Assembly: GCA_016842085.1 (NCBI GenBank)
Contig: JAEVEX010000040.1
Coordinates: 1 to 64,000 of the forward strand
DNA length: 64,000 bases
Direction: 5' to 3'
Origin: Candidatus Thermoflexus tengchongensis
GTDB taxonomy: Bacteria; Chloroflexota; Anaerolineae; Thermoflexales; Thermoflexaceae
This document shows positions 37,140-45,637 of the stretch, one piece after another. Position numbers and translations under genes: made by a program. The number at the start of each line of letters is the position of its first letter. Positions within the stretch are counted from its first letter, which is position 1. The notes under the pieces were generated by a model, which searched no databases, was not told where the DNA came from, and worked only from the letters and a program-made list of their open reading frames with translations.

Positions 37140-37208
37140 CAGGTTTTGTGGTTGTGGCGTCGCTTCTGGCGAAGCTACAACCTAAAAATTACAGCGGGAG
37201 GAAAAGCG

Positions 37209-37544
37209 ATGGCGGACGAGCGTTTCCCCTGGCAGCCCTTAGGCAGTCGCGTGGTCATCCGTCCGGTGGAGCAGGAGAGCCGCACCCCCAGCGGCCTGAT
37301 CATCCCCGAGACGGCCAAGGAGAAACCTCAGATCGGGGTCGTGGTCGCCATCGGCGACGACGAATCCATTAAAGTTCGCGTCGGCGATCGGGTGCTGTTC
37401 CCCAAGTATTCGGGAAACGAAGTGAAGGTGAACGGCGTGGAGTATCTCATCATCGATGCCAGCGAACTCCTGGCCTACGATACGGAGACCCGCGCCTCCC
37501 TGCCGGAGGAGAAGCCAGCGAAGAAGGCGCGGCGCAAGAGCTGA
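37209..37544 (+). CDS. groES: Co-chaperonin GroES
   Basis: 111 aa. PLGSRVVIRPVEQESRTPSGLIIPETAKEKP carries the mobile loop region; GVVVAIGDD, VGDRVLFPKYSGNEVKVNGVEYLII completes the fold. It caps the GroEL chamber. A basic tail (KPAKKARRKS) of about 20 residues exceeds the usual length. ATG 37209 follows GGGAGGA; an in-frame extension upstream lacks signal. No groEL follows, so it is either an extra copy or a split groES-groEL arrangement. Confidence 0.95.
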   Translation: MADERFPWQPLGSRVVIRPVEQESRTPSGLIIPETAKEKPQIGVVVAIGDDESIKVRVGDRVLFPKYSGNEVKVNGVEYLIIDASELLAYDTETRASLPEEKPAKKARRKS

Positions 37545-37574
37545 AGGATCGACGGTCTTCACCGGTGGTCCCAC

Positions 37575-37618
37575 GGTAGCGATCGGACGGCCTGCCCCCA
37601 CACCGCCCGATCGCTACC
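37575..37618. terminator. Hairpin between groES and PBP gene
   Basis: GGTAGCGATCGG (37575-37586) pairs perfectly with CCGATCGCTACC (37607-37618), loop 20. It lies between convergent genes, and the right arm overlaps the last codons of the minus-strand gene. Confidence 0.6.
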
Positions 37619-38609
37619 GGTGCCCTTCATCGCGGGATCCCGGCTCGACGAAGACCTCCGGGATCTTTTGCAAACGCCCTCCCTCCCACCGCCAGGTTCC
37701 AGTCTTCCCCTCCCACTGAAAAGCCGGACGGGTCTGCGCCTGCATCACGACCCAGATCAGATCATGGGCGAGAGGCGCATAGGGGCCCGGGGGTGTCCCC
37801 AGCGAGAGGCTCCGATAGGCCATCCCCCACTCCGGATCCTCCACCATCCGGGTCTCCGCCACGATCCACACTCTCCCCTCGGTTTTCCCGAGCGAGCGGA
37901 GATCAGGATGCAGCAACCCGGGTCCTCCCAGTAACAGACCCCGCCAGCCTCCCTGTCGCCATCGCCGCACGGCCTCCCCCGCATGGATCGCCCGGCCATC
38001 GAAAAGGACCGGCTCTTCTCCCTGAGGGGAAGCCTCCTCCCAGCGAGCTTCCCGCACTTCCCATCCCTGTTCGCGGAAAAACGTCATCAGCTCCGGCCCA
38101 AACCACCGCTCCTCCTCATCATGAACGATCCACAGGCTCTGTCCGCCCCCAGGTGGAAGCACCTGAAGCAACGCCCTCGCCATCGTCCGCTGATCCGGAG
38201 CAGTCGTCAGCGCGCCCTCAGGCGCCTGGTCCGCCGGAAGAAGGGGCGCGATCAGAGGGATCCCGACCGCCCGGTAAATGGGCGCCGCCGCCCGTGTCGT
38301 CTCCGGGCGGAAGTGGCCGATCACCGCGATCAACCCGGGATAGCTCACCAGCTGTCGGGCTCGCTCCTGCGCCAGGATCGGATCCCCCTGATCGTCCAGG
38401 GCGATTAGCATGACCTGGGGACCTGTGGGATGGGTCGCATTCCACATTCGCACCGCCAGGCGGGCTCCAAAGATCGCATCGTAACCGACCGGTCGATCCC
38501 GTCCTTCAAAGGGAGCCACCAGGCCGATATAGACGGTCCGCACCGGTTGACAGGCCAGCAGCCCCAGGATCAGGAACGGTATCATGATCAAGGATGACCT
38601 TTGGCCCAT
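37614..38609 (-). CDS. Leu/Ile/Val-type substrate-binding lipoprotein
   Basis: 331 aa. Lipobox ILGLLAC (Cys 20). Type I periplasmic-binding fold as in LivJ/LivK: VYIGLVAPFEGRDRPVGYDAIFGARLAV, LIALDDQGDPILAQERARQL, AVIGHFRPETTRAAAPIYRAVGIPLIAP and WIVHDEEERWFGPEL. Ligand unknown; the family binds amino acids, amides or urea. No permease genes adjoin, so it may be an orphan sensor or scavenger. ATG 38609 gives the complete signal peptide. Confidence 0.85.
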   Translation of the reverse strand: MGQRSSLIMIPFLILGLLACQPVRTVYIGLVAPFEGRDRPVGYDAIFGARLAVRMWNATHPTGPQVMLIALDDQGDPILAQERARQLVSYPGLIAVIGHFRPETTRAAAPIYRAVGIPLIAPLLPADQAPEGALTTAPDQRTMARALLQVLPPGGGQSLWIVHDEEERWFGPELMTFFREQGWEVREARWEEASPQGEEPVLFDGRAIHAGEAVRRWRQGGWRGLLLGGPGLLHPDLRSLGKTEGRVWIVAETRMVEDPEWGMAYRSLSLGTPPGPYAPLAHDLIWVVMQAQTRPAFQWEGKTGTWRWEGGRLQKIPEVFVEPGSRDEGHR

Positions 38610-38776
38610 TTCTTTCCAGCCCGGCTAAGGTATAATGGAATCTGCATGGTTGGGCGCAGATCCGGGGGCCGGGAAGCCCCTTCCCCCTTAGATTCTGGGG
38701 ACCGGGCCGATCCCAAAACCCCACAAGGGAAACCAGCGGCACAATTCCTGATACCCACCATAGCGAGCGCGCGATC

Positions 38777-39232
38777 ATGCCCGAGCTCAACTCGCTGGAA
38801 TGGGAATCCTCCGGGGAACCTTCCATCCCGGAGGCAGAGCGCTGGCATACGGCTCCCCTTGCCGAGGGAGAAACGGGGCTGGAGGAGTCCTCTCTCGCCA
38901 CCCCCGCCGCGCTGCTGCGTCTCCGGATCGCTCACACCGGGCGCGCCATCGAAGTGCGTTCCCACCAGGTCTGTGAGATCGGGCGCTCGGACCCCAGTCT
39001 GGGCCTCGTTCCGGATCTGGATCTTTCGCAGGAGGGCCCGGAAGCGATCTGGGTCTCCCGTCGCCACGCGCGGATTTTCTATCACGATGGCCATTTCTAT
39101 ATTGAGGATCTGGGGAGCACGAACGGGACCTACCTCAACAACAAACGTCTGGTCTCCGGGCTGCCTTATGCGCTTCAGGATGGCGATGAGCTTCGCTTCG
39201 GGCGGATCATCGCCCACGTGCATATCGAGTAG
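38777..39232 (+). CDS. FHA-domain protein
   Basis: 151 aa. Residues 45-150 are a forkhead-associated domain: EVRSHQVCEIGRSD, VSRRHARIFYHDGHFYIEDLGSTNGTYLNN and LQDGDELRFGRI. GRS, R-R-H and STNGT form the phosphothreonine pocket. Residues 1-44 are acidic and unstructured, a possible phosphorylation target. It would bind phosphoproteins from a Ser/Thr kinase encoded elsewhere. A lone TATAAT lies at 38632-38637. ATG 38777 has no strong ribosome site. Confidence 0.9.
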   Translation: MPELNSLEWESSGEPSIPEAERWHTAPLAEGETGLEESSLATPAALLRLRIAHTGRAIEVRSHQVCEIGRSDPSLGLVPDLDLSQEGPEAIWVSRRHARIFYHDGHFYIEDLGSTNGTYLNNKRLVSGLPYALQDGDELRFGRIIAHVHIE

Positions 39233-39688
39233 AAGAGGCTTTCGCCCCGACGCTTCTACCTCGACGCTTTCGCCCTGACCTTCCGTCGCCGCTCACACTC
39301 CGTGTGGAGCAGGATGCCGATTGAAATCGGCCTCCCGGGGTGCTCCGCACCAGGCGTCGGCCTTCGCCGACGCAATACCCCCGCCGGCGCAGGCCGGCCA
39401 TTGGCCATAGGCCTTTGAGGTCGAATTCCTTCGACCCGCTCCGCGCGCCAGGCACCGGCGCTGTGCGCCGATTGGAAATCGGCCCTGGGAGGCGCTTCCG
39501 CGCCAGGTGCCGGCCTTCGCCGGCACGAAACTCCTCTCCCCGCCGGCGCAGGCCGGCCGCTGGCCGAAGGCCCCTCAAGGTCGAATTCACTCGACGCATC
39601 GCGCCATGTCGCCGCTAAAGCGGCTCCTACCGGTTACAATCGCAGCCCGGCGAGACCATCCGATAGGAGGGGCTTTCGCCCCGACCCC
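39233..39688. repeat. Gene-free stretch with a duplicated ~120-base repeat
   Basis: 456 bases without coding signal. Copies at 39316-39435 and 39467-39595 share, in order, GCCGATTG(G)AAATCGGCC, a CGCCAGG-type phrase, GGCCTTCGCCG, CGCCGGCGCAGGCCGGCC, TGGCC, AGGTCGAATTC and TCGAC, with drift between. Many sub-phrases are self-complementary (GCCGATT/AATCGGC; GCCGGCG). The third copy of the 23-base hairpin (39608-39630) and its tag follow. This looks like an array of mobile hairpin repeats. Confidence 0.7.
39608..39630. repeat. Dispersed hairpin repeat, copy 3
   Basis: Same 23-base unit as at 15039, with GATAGGAGGGGCTTTCGCCCC (tag, 39663 on) following. The two copies are 24.5 kb apart and identical. 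Confidence 0.7.
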
Positions 39689-41071
39689 TTAAAGCCATGG
39701 AGGCCCCCGACGGACCATCGCATCGGTCATACGGGCGACGCGGACGATGGGTTCGACGTCGTGGACCCGAACGATGTCCGCCCCGCGCACGATGCTGACG
39801 GCCACCACGGCCGCGGTCCCCTCCAGCCGCTCCTCCGGCGGCAGGTTCAGGGTGTAGCCGATGAACGACTTGCGGGAAGGGCCCACCAGGATCGGGAAGC
39901 CCAGCTCCCGCAGCTCCCCCAGCCGATCCACCAGCTCCAGATTCTGAGCGACCGTCTTGCCGAACCCCAGCCCCGGGTCCAGGATGATGCGATAAGAAGG
40001 GATCCCCGCCGCGCGGGCAGCTTCCACCCGCTCCATCAGATGGGCTCGCACGGCCGCTACGATATCCCCAGCCACCTGCCCCTCATAGCGAGCGCCCAGG
40101 CGAGGATCCCGCACCACCGCCTCCCGCCGGCTCCGATTGTCCATCAGGATGATGGGAACGCCGAGCTCGGCGGCGGCGTCCGCCATCTCAGGATCCGCCT
40201 CCATCGCCCATACGTCGTTGATGAGATCGGCGCCGGCCGCCACAGCGGCCCGCGCCACACAGGCCTTGTAGGTATCCACCGAGATCGGGCCCAGGCCTTC
40301 CGCCGCAAGCCGTTCGATCACCGGGAGCACCCGACGCATTTCCTCTTCCGCCGATACCGGTTCCGAGCCCGGCCGGGTGCTCTCTCCTCCGACATCCAGC
40401 AGGTGGGCCCCGGCCGCCTTGAACCGTCGGGCCTGCTCCAGGGCCGCTTCCACCCAATTCGGCCCCTTCAACAGGCCATCGCCCGAGAAGGAGTCCGGCG
40501 TGATATTCAGGATGCCCATCACCAGAGTCTCCCTTCCCCAATACAGGAACCCCCGGCCAACCCGCATCGGCGCCCGGGCCCAGCGGCGGATCCCCGTGGC
40601 GGGCTGCTCCGCCGCCAGCGCCGCAGCCGTCCGCCCCAACCGGGGATGCACCCACTCGGGTGCGATCTCCGCCAGGGGGATCAGAACAAAGGCTCGCTCC
40701 GCCATCCGGGGATGGGGAAGGATGAGCGTTTCACTCTCCAGGCACAGGTCATCATAGAAGAGCAGATCCAGATCGATCGGACGGGGCCCCCAGCGGGGGC
40801 CGGGGCCTCGTCCCATGGCCGCCTCGATGCCCTTGCATGCCGTTAGGAGCTGATGCGGGGAAAGATCCGTTGTGCCGATGCAAACGGCGTTCAGAAACAT
40901 GGGCTGATCCACGTAACCGACCGGCTCCGTCTCATAAAACGAGGAGACGGCTTCGATCTCCACCCATTCCAGGAGGCGCTGAAGGGCCTCCCGCAGCGCG
41001 GCATCCCGATCCCCCAGGTTGCTCCCCAGGGCGATGCCCACCCGGTGCTTAAGGCGTCGCAGCGGCGGCAT
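39689..41071 (-). CDS. FolK-FolP fusion (HPPK + dihydropteroate synthase)
   Basis: 460 aa. Residues 1-165 are HPPK: GIALGSNLGDR, YETEPVGYVDQPMFLNAV and RWGPRPIDLDLLFYDD, with LILPHPRMAERAFVL. Residues 180-460 are DHPS: LVMGILNITPDSFSGDG, HLLDVGGESTRPGSEPVSAEEE, INDVW, ILDPGLGFGKTVAQNLEL and GPSRKSFIG. The fusion catalyses pyrophosphorylation of hydroxymethyl-dihydropterin and its joining to pABA. FolB (aldolase) is not part of it; the overlapping upstream PTPS-like gene probably fills that step. Starts inside the end of that gene (23-base overlap). Confidence 0.96.
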   Translation of the reverse strand: MPPLRRLKHRVGIALGSNLGDRDAALREALQRLLEWVEIEAVSSFYETEPVGYVDQPMFLNAVCIGTTDLSPHQLLTACKGIEAAMGRGPGPRWGPRPIDLDLLFYDDLCLESETLILPHPRMAERAFVLIPLAEIAPEWVHPRLGRTAAALAAEQPATGIRRWARAPMRVGRGFLYWGRETLVMGILNITPDSFSGDGLLKGPNWVEAALEQARRFKAAGAHLLDVGGESTRPGSEPVSAEEEMRRVLPVIERLAAEGLGPISVDTYKACVARAAVAAGADLINDVWAMEADPEMADAAAELGVPIILMDNRSRREAVVRDPRLGARYEGQVAGDIVAAVRAHLMERVEAARAAGIPSYRIILDPGLGFGKTVAQNLELVDRLGELRELGFPILVGPSRKSFIGYTLNLPPEERLEGTAAVVAVSIVRGADIVRVHDVEPIVRVARMTDAMVRRGPPWL

Positions 41072-41537
41072 CGATCACCTCCCGGTAAACCGCGCTCTGG
41101 CCAAAGGACTCCTCCACCTCGACCTCCAGAGCGTGCAGGCGCAGGTTCGATGGGAGACGCGCCCGCAGCTGGGCGGCCAGATATCGGGCCAGCCACTCGG
41201 CCGATGTGTTGGGGATCGGCAGGATCCGCACATCCTCCGTGGGGAAGAGATAGCGTTTGGCATCGATCTCCGCCTCCACCTGATCTTCCCGGATCGTCAG
41301 ACGAAGGCGAGGATGCTCCGCCGGGAGCAGCACCCGGTGATCCAGCTCGTCCACCAGCGCCTTCACCAGGCGCTTCAGGGCCACGAAATCCATCACCATG
41401 TCATCCTGCAGCGGGCCTTCCAGGGTCACCGCCACCCGGTAGTTATGACCGTGGAGCGGCTCGCTCCCGTTCGGGAAGATCATAAAATGCCCGGCACAGA
41501 ACACCAGATAGTCCTGGGAAACCCGCACCCGATCCAT
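41049..41537 (-). CDS. PTPS-III-like 6-pyruvoyl-tetrahydropterin synthase
   Basis: 162 aa from ATG 41537. Zinc His: AGHFMI and HGHNYRV. QueD and PTPS-I enzymes carry a catalytic Cys just before HGH; here the text is NGSEPLHGHNY, with Glu three residues before the first His and no Cys. That is the pattern described for PTPS-III, which converts dihydroneopterin triphosphate to hydroxymethyl-dihydropterin and replaces FolB in folate synthesis (Plasmodium and some bacteria). Overlap with the FolK-FolP fusion, which needs that product, fits well. The queuosine role (QueD) is the alternative. Confidence 0.85.
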   Translation of the reverse strand: MDRVRVSQDYLVFCAGHFMIFPNGSEPLHGHNYRVAVTLEGPLQDDMVMDFVALKRLVKALVDELDHRVLLPAEHPRLRLTIREDQVEAEIDAKRYLFPTEDVRILPIPNTSAEWLARYLAAQLRARLPSNLRLHALEVEVEESFGQSAVYREVIDAAAATP

Positions 41538-41559
41538 CGGCCGTCCTCCTTTCCGCCCC

Positions 41560-42699
41560 CTAAGGATTCCCCCCACTCCCCTCAATCACCTCCGCTGTGC
41601 GCTGCGCGCAGGCGATCCACGTAAAGGCCGCCGCGCGCCGGAGCCCCCGCTCGCGCAACGTCCGCCCCAGGGTGGAATCCACCAGCACGGCGATCAGCGC
41701 CCCCGCCATCCCCCGGGCATCCTCCGGAGGGATCAGATAAGCGGCATCCCCGACCAGCTCCATCAGCGCCGGGATCTCCGAGGCGACCACCGGGACCCCG
41801 CAGGCCATGGCCTCCAGTACCGGGAGGCCGAATCCTTCATACCGGGAAGGATACAGGAAGGCGGAGGCCCCCCGATAAAGCGCCGGCTTGTCCTCCTCCG
41901 CCACCGGCCCAATGGTCTGCACCACATGCTCCAGGCCCCATGCCCGGGCCAGCGGTCGGGGATCCACGAACAGACGGCTCGATCCCTCCGGCAGGCGCCC
42001 GGCGATGATCAGGGGGAAGTTCTCGCCGATGGCATCCTGCGCCCAGGTGTAAACCGCGAGGAGCGTCTCGATATTCTTCCGCCGATCGAAGCCCCCCAGA
42101 TAGAGCACATACGCCGGAGGCAGATCGTATCGGTTCCGCACCCGCGCATCCTCCACCGGGTCCGGACGCGGGGTGAACCGCTCGGAGACACCCAGGGGGA
42201 CGGCAGTGACCCGCTCCGGCGGCAGCCGCAAACGCTGAAGGAGATCCTGTCGGGAGGCTTCGGAATCCGTGAGGAGATGCGCCGCGCCCGGCGTGGCCGC
42301 GGTAACCAGAGCGGTATACAGCCGGGCGGCGAGGGTCGCCCGATATTCCGGAAACCGGAGCGGGATGAGATCATGCACCGTGACGATCACCGGCGCGGGC
42401 GCGCGGAGCGGCGGCGCCCAGTAAGGCACGAACAGCCGATCCGCCCGCCAGCGGGCGGCCGCGCCCGGCAGGCTGACCTGCTCGAACCAGAGTTTCTGGA
42501 AATCCGGCGGAAGCCGGGGCAGCCGGATCCGAACCGGCTCTACGCCCTCCGGCAACGAGCCCGCCCAGCCCTCCGGGAGGGCCACACCGATCGTCCAGCC
42601 CGGCCGCACCCGGGGGAGATGCCGGAGGATCTCCCGGGCATACTGGCCGGTGCCTGTGAATGGATATTGCAGGAACCACCCGCTGACCAGAACGCGCAT
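41560..42699 (-). CDS. Family 4 glycosyltransferase
   Basis: 379 aa, GT-B fold. N-terminal VSGWFLQYPFTGTGQYAREIL; C-terminal donor site YVLYLGGFDRRKNIETLLAVY and PSRYEGFGLPVLEAMACGVPVV with the E-x7-E motif. Resembles mannosyl- or glucosyl-transferases of surface polysaccharide. It lies in a run with folate genes (22 bases before PTPS) and the Dph6-like gene (10 bases upstream), so co-transcription is likely though the functions differ. Acceptor unknown. Confidence 0.92.
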   Translation of the reverse strand: MRVLVSGWFLQYPFTGTGQYAREILRHLPRVRPGWTIGVALPEGWAGSLPEGVEPVRIRLPRLPPDFQKLWFEQVSLPGAAARWRADRLFVPYWAPPLRAPAPVIVTVHDLIPLRFPEYRATLAARLYTALVTAATPGAAHLLTDSEASRQDLLQRLRLPPERVTAVPLGVSERFTPRPDPVEDARVRNRYDLPPAYVLYLGGFDRRKNIETLLAVYTWAQDAIGENFPLIIAGRLPEGSSRLFVDPRPLARAWGLEHVVQTIGPVAEEDKPALYRGASAFLYPSRYEGFGLPVLEAMACGVPVVASEIPALMELVGDAAYLIPPEDARGMAGALIAVLVDSTLGRTLRERGLRRAAAFTWIACAQRTAEVIEGSGGNP

Positions 42700-42709
42700 C
42701 CCGATATCC

Positions 42710-43375
42710 TCAGGAGCTCCCCGGGATGAGGATCAGATCCTGAAACCAGAAACCGTCCCGAAACACCACTTCTCCCGGCGCGAACGCCACGGGAGAGCGG
42801 AACCCCGGCCCATCATACACGAAGGTGTGGAACTCCCCGTTCTCCCCCGCCGGATCCACATCCGCGGGCAGATCGGCCAGGAAGGCGAGATCAAGGGTTC
42901 GCCCCAGGAACTTCGGGTCCAAGCGGTTCCCATCGATGCAAACCGTCACCGCCCGAAAGCCCAGGGCGATGAACCGCTGAACCAGATCCCGGGTGGGCTC
43001 GCCCCACAGGGGGAACAGCACGTCCACCCCCAGGGGAAGCAGGTGGCGCAGCCGATAAGCCCGGATCTCCTCCAGGAACAGATCCCCGAACGCAAACCGA
43101 CGGATCCCCTGCCGCATCAGGCGCCGGGTCGCCTCCGCCATCCGTTGTTCATAGACCTCATTCGGGCAGGGATGCGGGAGCCAGACCTCATAAACCGGAA
43201 GGCCCAGGGCCGCTGCCTGGGCGTGGATCAGGGAACGGCGCACGCCGTGCATGGTCACCCGATCGAAGGCCTCGTTCAATGTGACCAGCAGCGTCGCCAC
43301 CGCCTCCCCCCGCCGCCACAATGTGTGCAGCGCCATCATACTGTCTTTTCCGCCGCTCCAGGCCAGCGCGATCAT
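42710..43375 (-). CDS. Dph6-like ATP pyrophosphatase
   Basis: 221 aa from ATG 43375, which has AAGGAG nine bases upstream; the open frame extends 70 residues further without signal. PP-loop IALAWSGGKDSMMALH; later HGVRRSLIHAQAAALGLPVYEVWLP and FGDLFLEEIRAYRLRHLLPLGVDVLFPLWGEPT, the adenine-nucleotide alpha-hydrolase family of diphthine-ammonia ligase. Bacteria lack diphthamide, so it must amidate something else; substrate unknown. First gene of a run ending in FolK-FolP; divergent from fabG. Confidence 0.85.
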   Translation of the reverse strand: MIALAWSGGKDSMMALHTLWRRGEAVATLLVTLNEAFDRVTMHGVRRSLIHAQAAALGLPVYEVWLPHPCPNEVYEQRMAEATRRLMRQGIRRFAFGDLFLEEIRAYRLRHLLPLGVDVLFPLWGEPTRDLVQRFIALGFRAVTVCIDGNRLDPKFLGRTLDLAFLADLPADVDPAGENGEFHTFVYDGPGFRSPVAFAPGEVVFRDGFWFQDLILIPGSS

Positions 43376-43609
43376 CGGACGCCTCTCCTTCCCCATTCGC
43401 TGAGCCGATCCGCCCCCCGTGGGGATCACTACCCCAAAAACGCTCTCCACGCAAATCGCCGGGACCGGTCCCCCGATCGATCCTTCCATCCGGGGGATCC
43501 AGTTGCTGGATCCCATCCCCGCAGACCCGATTGATGTAAAATCCTCAGAGGCAAGTCCAGCGATCGGCTGCAGCAGGATCTTCAACCCGGATCCACGGAG
43601 GAAGCATCG

Positions 43610-44359
43610 ATGGGGAACCTGGAAGGCCGCGTGGCCGTGGTCACCGGAGCTTCCCGGGGGCTGGGACGGGCGATCGCCCTGGAGCTGGCCCGGCGGGGCG
43701 CCCGGGTCGTGGTGAACTATCGTCAGAACGAGGCGGCCGCCCGCGAGGTGGTGGAGGCCATCCGATCCGCCGGCGGGGAAGCCATCGCCGTCCAGGCCGA
43801 CGTCAGCCGCTACGAGGAGGCTGAGCGGCTGATCCGCGCTGCCCTGGAGGCGTTCGGGCGGGTGGACATCCTGGTCAACAACGCGGGGGCTACCCGGGAC
43901 AACCTGCTGGCGATGATGAAGGAGGAGGACTGGGATTTCATCCTGGCCACCAATCTGAAGAGCGCCTTCAATTGCACGAAGGCCGCCCTCCGGCCGATGA
44001 TGCGGCAGCGCTACGGGCGGATCATCAACATTACCTCCATCGCCGGCCTGGTGGGCAACGCCGGCCAGACCAACTACGCAGCTGCCAAGGCCGGCCTCAT
44101 CGGCTTCACCAAATCCCTGGCCAAAGAGGTCGGCTCCCGGAACATCACGGTCAACGCCGTGGCCCCCGGCCTCATCCCAACGGATCTCACCGAACCGCTA
44201 CCCCAGGAATTCAAGGAGGCCGCCCTGCGGATGACCCCGCTGGGACGGCTGGGGACCCCGGAGGATGTGGCCTACGCCGTGGCCTTCCTGGCCTCCGATG
44301 AAGCCGCCTTCATCACCGGCCATGTCCTCACCGTGGATGGGGGGATGACCTGTGTGTAA
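43610..44359 (+). CDS. fabG: 3-oxoacyl-ACP reductase FabG
   Basis: 249 aa, short-chain dehydrogenase. NADPH site TGASRGLGRAIAL, VNNAGATRDNLL, catalytic Ser-Tyr-Lys in NITSIAGLVGNAGQTNYAAAKAGLIG, C-terminal ITGHVLTVDGGMTCV. It reduces beta-ketoacyl-ACP in fatty-acid synthesis. ATG 43610 follows GGAGGAAGC. It leads a forward cluster with Asp23, nusB and tatAC; no other fab gene is present. TAAAAT at 43537-43542 may be its -10. Confidence 0.95.
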   Translation: MGNLEGRVAVVTGASRGLGRAIALELARRGARVVVNYRQNEAAAREVVEAIRSAGGEAIAVQADVSRYEEAERLIRAALEAFGRVDILVNNAGATRDNLLAMMKEEDWDFILATNLKSAFNCTKAALRPMMRQRYGRIINITSIAGLVGNAGQTNYAAAKAGLIGFTKSLAKEVGSRNITVNAVAPGLIPTDLTEPLPQEFKEAALRMTPLGRLGTPEDVAYAVAFLASDEAAFITGHVLTVDGGMTCV

Positions 44360-44410
44360 GGGTATCTCCACCCGGGGAGCGGGGTCATCTCCCGGAGGGA
44401 CCACTCCAGA

Positions 44411-44806
44411 ATGGAGGTCAAGGTGTCTGGGACGTCCGAGGAAATCCAGGAAACGATCCCGGGGCGCATCATCATCGCCCCCCAGGTCCTGCGGGACATC
44501 GTCCATCAGACGATCGCTCAGATCCCAGGGGTCGCCCGTCTTGCGCCGGTGCGGGTGGGCCCCTGGTCGCTCTCCGGGGGAGTGCGCCTGACCGTGATCG
44601 AAGATCGGGTGCGCATCGACCTGGCCCTGGTGGTGCGCCCCGATGTTCCCTTCCGCGAGATCGCCCGACAGGTCCAGGAGGAGGTCGCGCGCGCCATCCG
44701 CGACCTGACCGGCCTGGAGGTGGCGGCCGTGAACGTCCTGATCGCCGATGTGGAGGTGGAGGAACGTGGCCCGTCGCCGGCCTCTGGATCGAGCGGACGA
44801 GCCTGA
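44411..44806 (+). CDS. Asp23/Gls24 family protein
   Basis: 131 aa. PGRIIIAPQVLRDIVHQTIAQIPGVARL, GGVRLTVIEDRVRIDLALVVRPDVPFREIARQVQEEVARAIRDLTGLEVAAVNVLIADVEV follows the family closely. In Gram-positives such proteins sit next to the membrane or the envelope-stress system; next to nusB, as here, is a common arrangement (YqhY). YqhY modulates acetyl-CoA carboxylase in Bacillus; that role is only a guess here. The Asp23 frame ends 34 bases before the nusB start chosen. Confidence 0.92.
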   Translation: MEVKVSGTSEEIQETIPGRIIIAPQVLRDIVHQTIAQIPGVARLAPVRVGPWSLSGGVRLTVIEDRVRIDLALVVRPDVPFREIARQVQEEVARAIRDLTGLEVAAVNVLIADVEVEERGPSPASGSSGRA

Positions 44807-44840
44807 GGAGAGCCGCCGGGCGCGGGAAGGGATCCCCCTG

Positions 44841-45263
44841 ATGCGGCGGGCCCGCATGGTGGCCCTGCAGGCGCTGTATGAGATCGATGCCGCCGGCCAC
44901 CCGCCTGGCGAGGTCCTGTCTGCCCGGTTTCAGGTGGAGCCGCTCCCGGCGGAGGCCCGGGCCTTTGTCCAGGAGCTGGTCACCGGCGTTCTGGCTCATC
45001 AGGCGGAAATCGACCGCCTGATCCAGCGCTACGCGCCGGCATGGCCGGTGGCCCAGATGTCCATCATCGACCGCAACATCCTCCGCATGGCGATTTTCGA
45101 GTTCGTCATCGCCCGACGAACCAGCCCGGCCATCGCCATCAACGAGGCCGTGGAGCTGGGGAAGCTCTTCGGCTCCGATAGCACCCCCCGTTTTGTCAAT
45201 GGGGTGCTCGGAAGCATCGCGGAAGAAATGGGGGGTGGACAGGAGGGCCTGGCCCGGTTATAG
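44841..45263 (+). CDS. nusB: Transcription antitermination factor NusB
   Basis: 140 aa. RRARMVALQALYEIDAAG at the N-terminus, then helical: QELVTGVLAHQAEIDRLIQRYAPAWPVAQMSIIDRNILRMAIFEF and PAIAINEAVELGKLFGSDSTPRFVNGVLGSI, the full NusB signature. It binds boxA RNA with NusE to suppress termination in rRNA operons. ATG 44841 gives the family start; GTG 44766 with GGAGG just upstream is an alternative that adds 25 basic residues and overlaps Asp23. Confidence 0.95.
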   Translation: MRRARMVALQALYEIDAAGHPPGEVLSARFQVEPLPAEARAFVQELVTGVLAHQAEIDRLIQRYAPAWPVAQMSIIDRNILRMAIFEFVIARRTSPAIAINEAVELGKLFGSDSTPRFVNGVLGSIAEEMGGGQEGLARL

Positions 45264-45319
45264 TCTGGCCGGATCCCCCTCCAGGGCGCGAGGAGGGGAA
45301 AAAGGGAGGATCCCTGACC

Positions 45320-45637
45320 ATGGATAGCCTGTTTGGTATTGGCCCGATGGAGCTGGCGTTCATCTTCCTGCTGGCCTTCATCCTGCTGGGGCCGCGGGAT
45401 CTGCCCCGCGTGGCCTATCAGCTGGGCCGGTGGATCCGCCAGGCCCAGCTGCTTTACACGGAGTTCCGACGGGAATGGGAGGCCGAGGTTCGCGAGGTCA
45501 GCCGGGAGATCGAGCAGGCAGCCGCCGATCAGCCAGAGATCGCCCTTCCCCCCGAGGCGGCCACCTATCAACTTCCATCCTTGAGCGGGACCGCCGATGC
45601 GAATCCCTCGCCGACCCATCGTCCGGAAGACCGGTAA
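45320..45637 (+). CDS. tatA: TatA/TatB protein
   Basis: 105 aa. One TM helix with the expected FG and GP points (MDSLFGIGPMELAFIFLLAF, ILLGPRDLPRVAYQLGRWI), amphipathic helix, then an acidic tail. With TatC it forms the twin-arginine translocon for folded proteins. The E near the start of the TM helix is TatB-like, and the tail is long for TatA, so TatB is a fair alternative. It overlaps tatC by 41 bases, so translation is coupled. Confidence 0.9.
   Translation: MDSLFGIGPMELAFIFLLAFILLGPRDLPRVAYQLGRWIRQAQLLYTEFRREWEAEVREVSREIEQAAADQPEIALPPEAATYQLPSLSGTADANPSPTHRPEDR

Noticed and set aside
37146-37208. 21-residue N-terminal extension of GroES
   Set aside because: Family start and the GGGAGGA site support ATG 37209.
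42710-43585. 70-residue N-terminal extension of the Dph6-like protein
   Set aside because: AAGGAG before ATG 43375 and the immediate PP-loop fit the family start.
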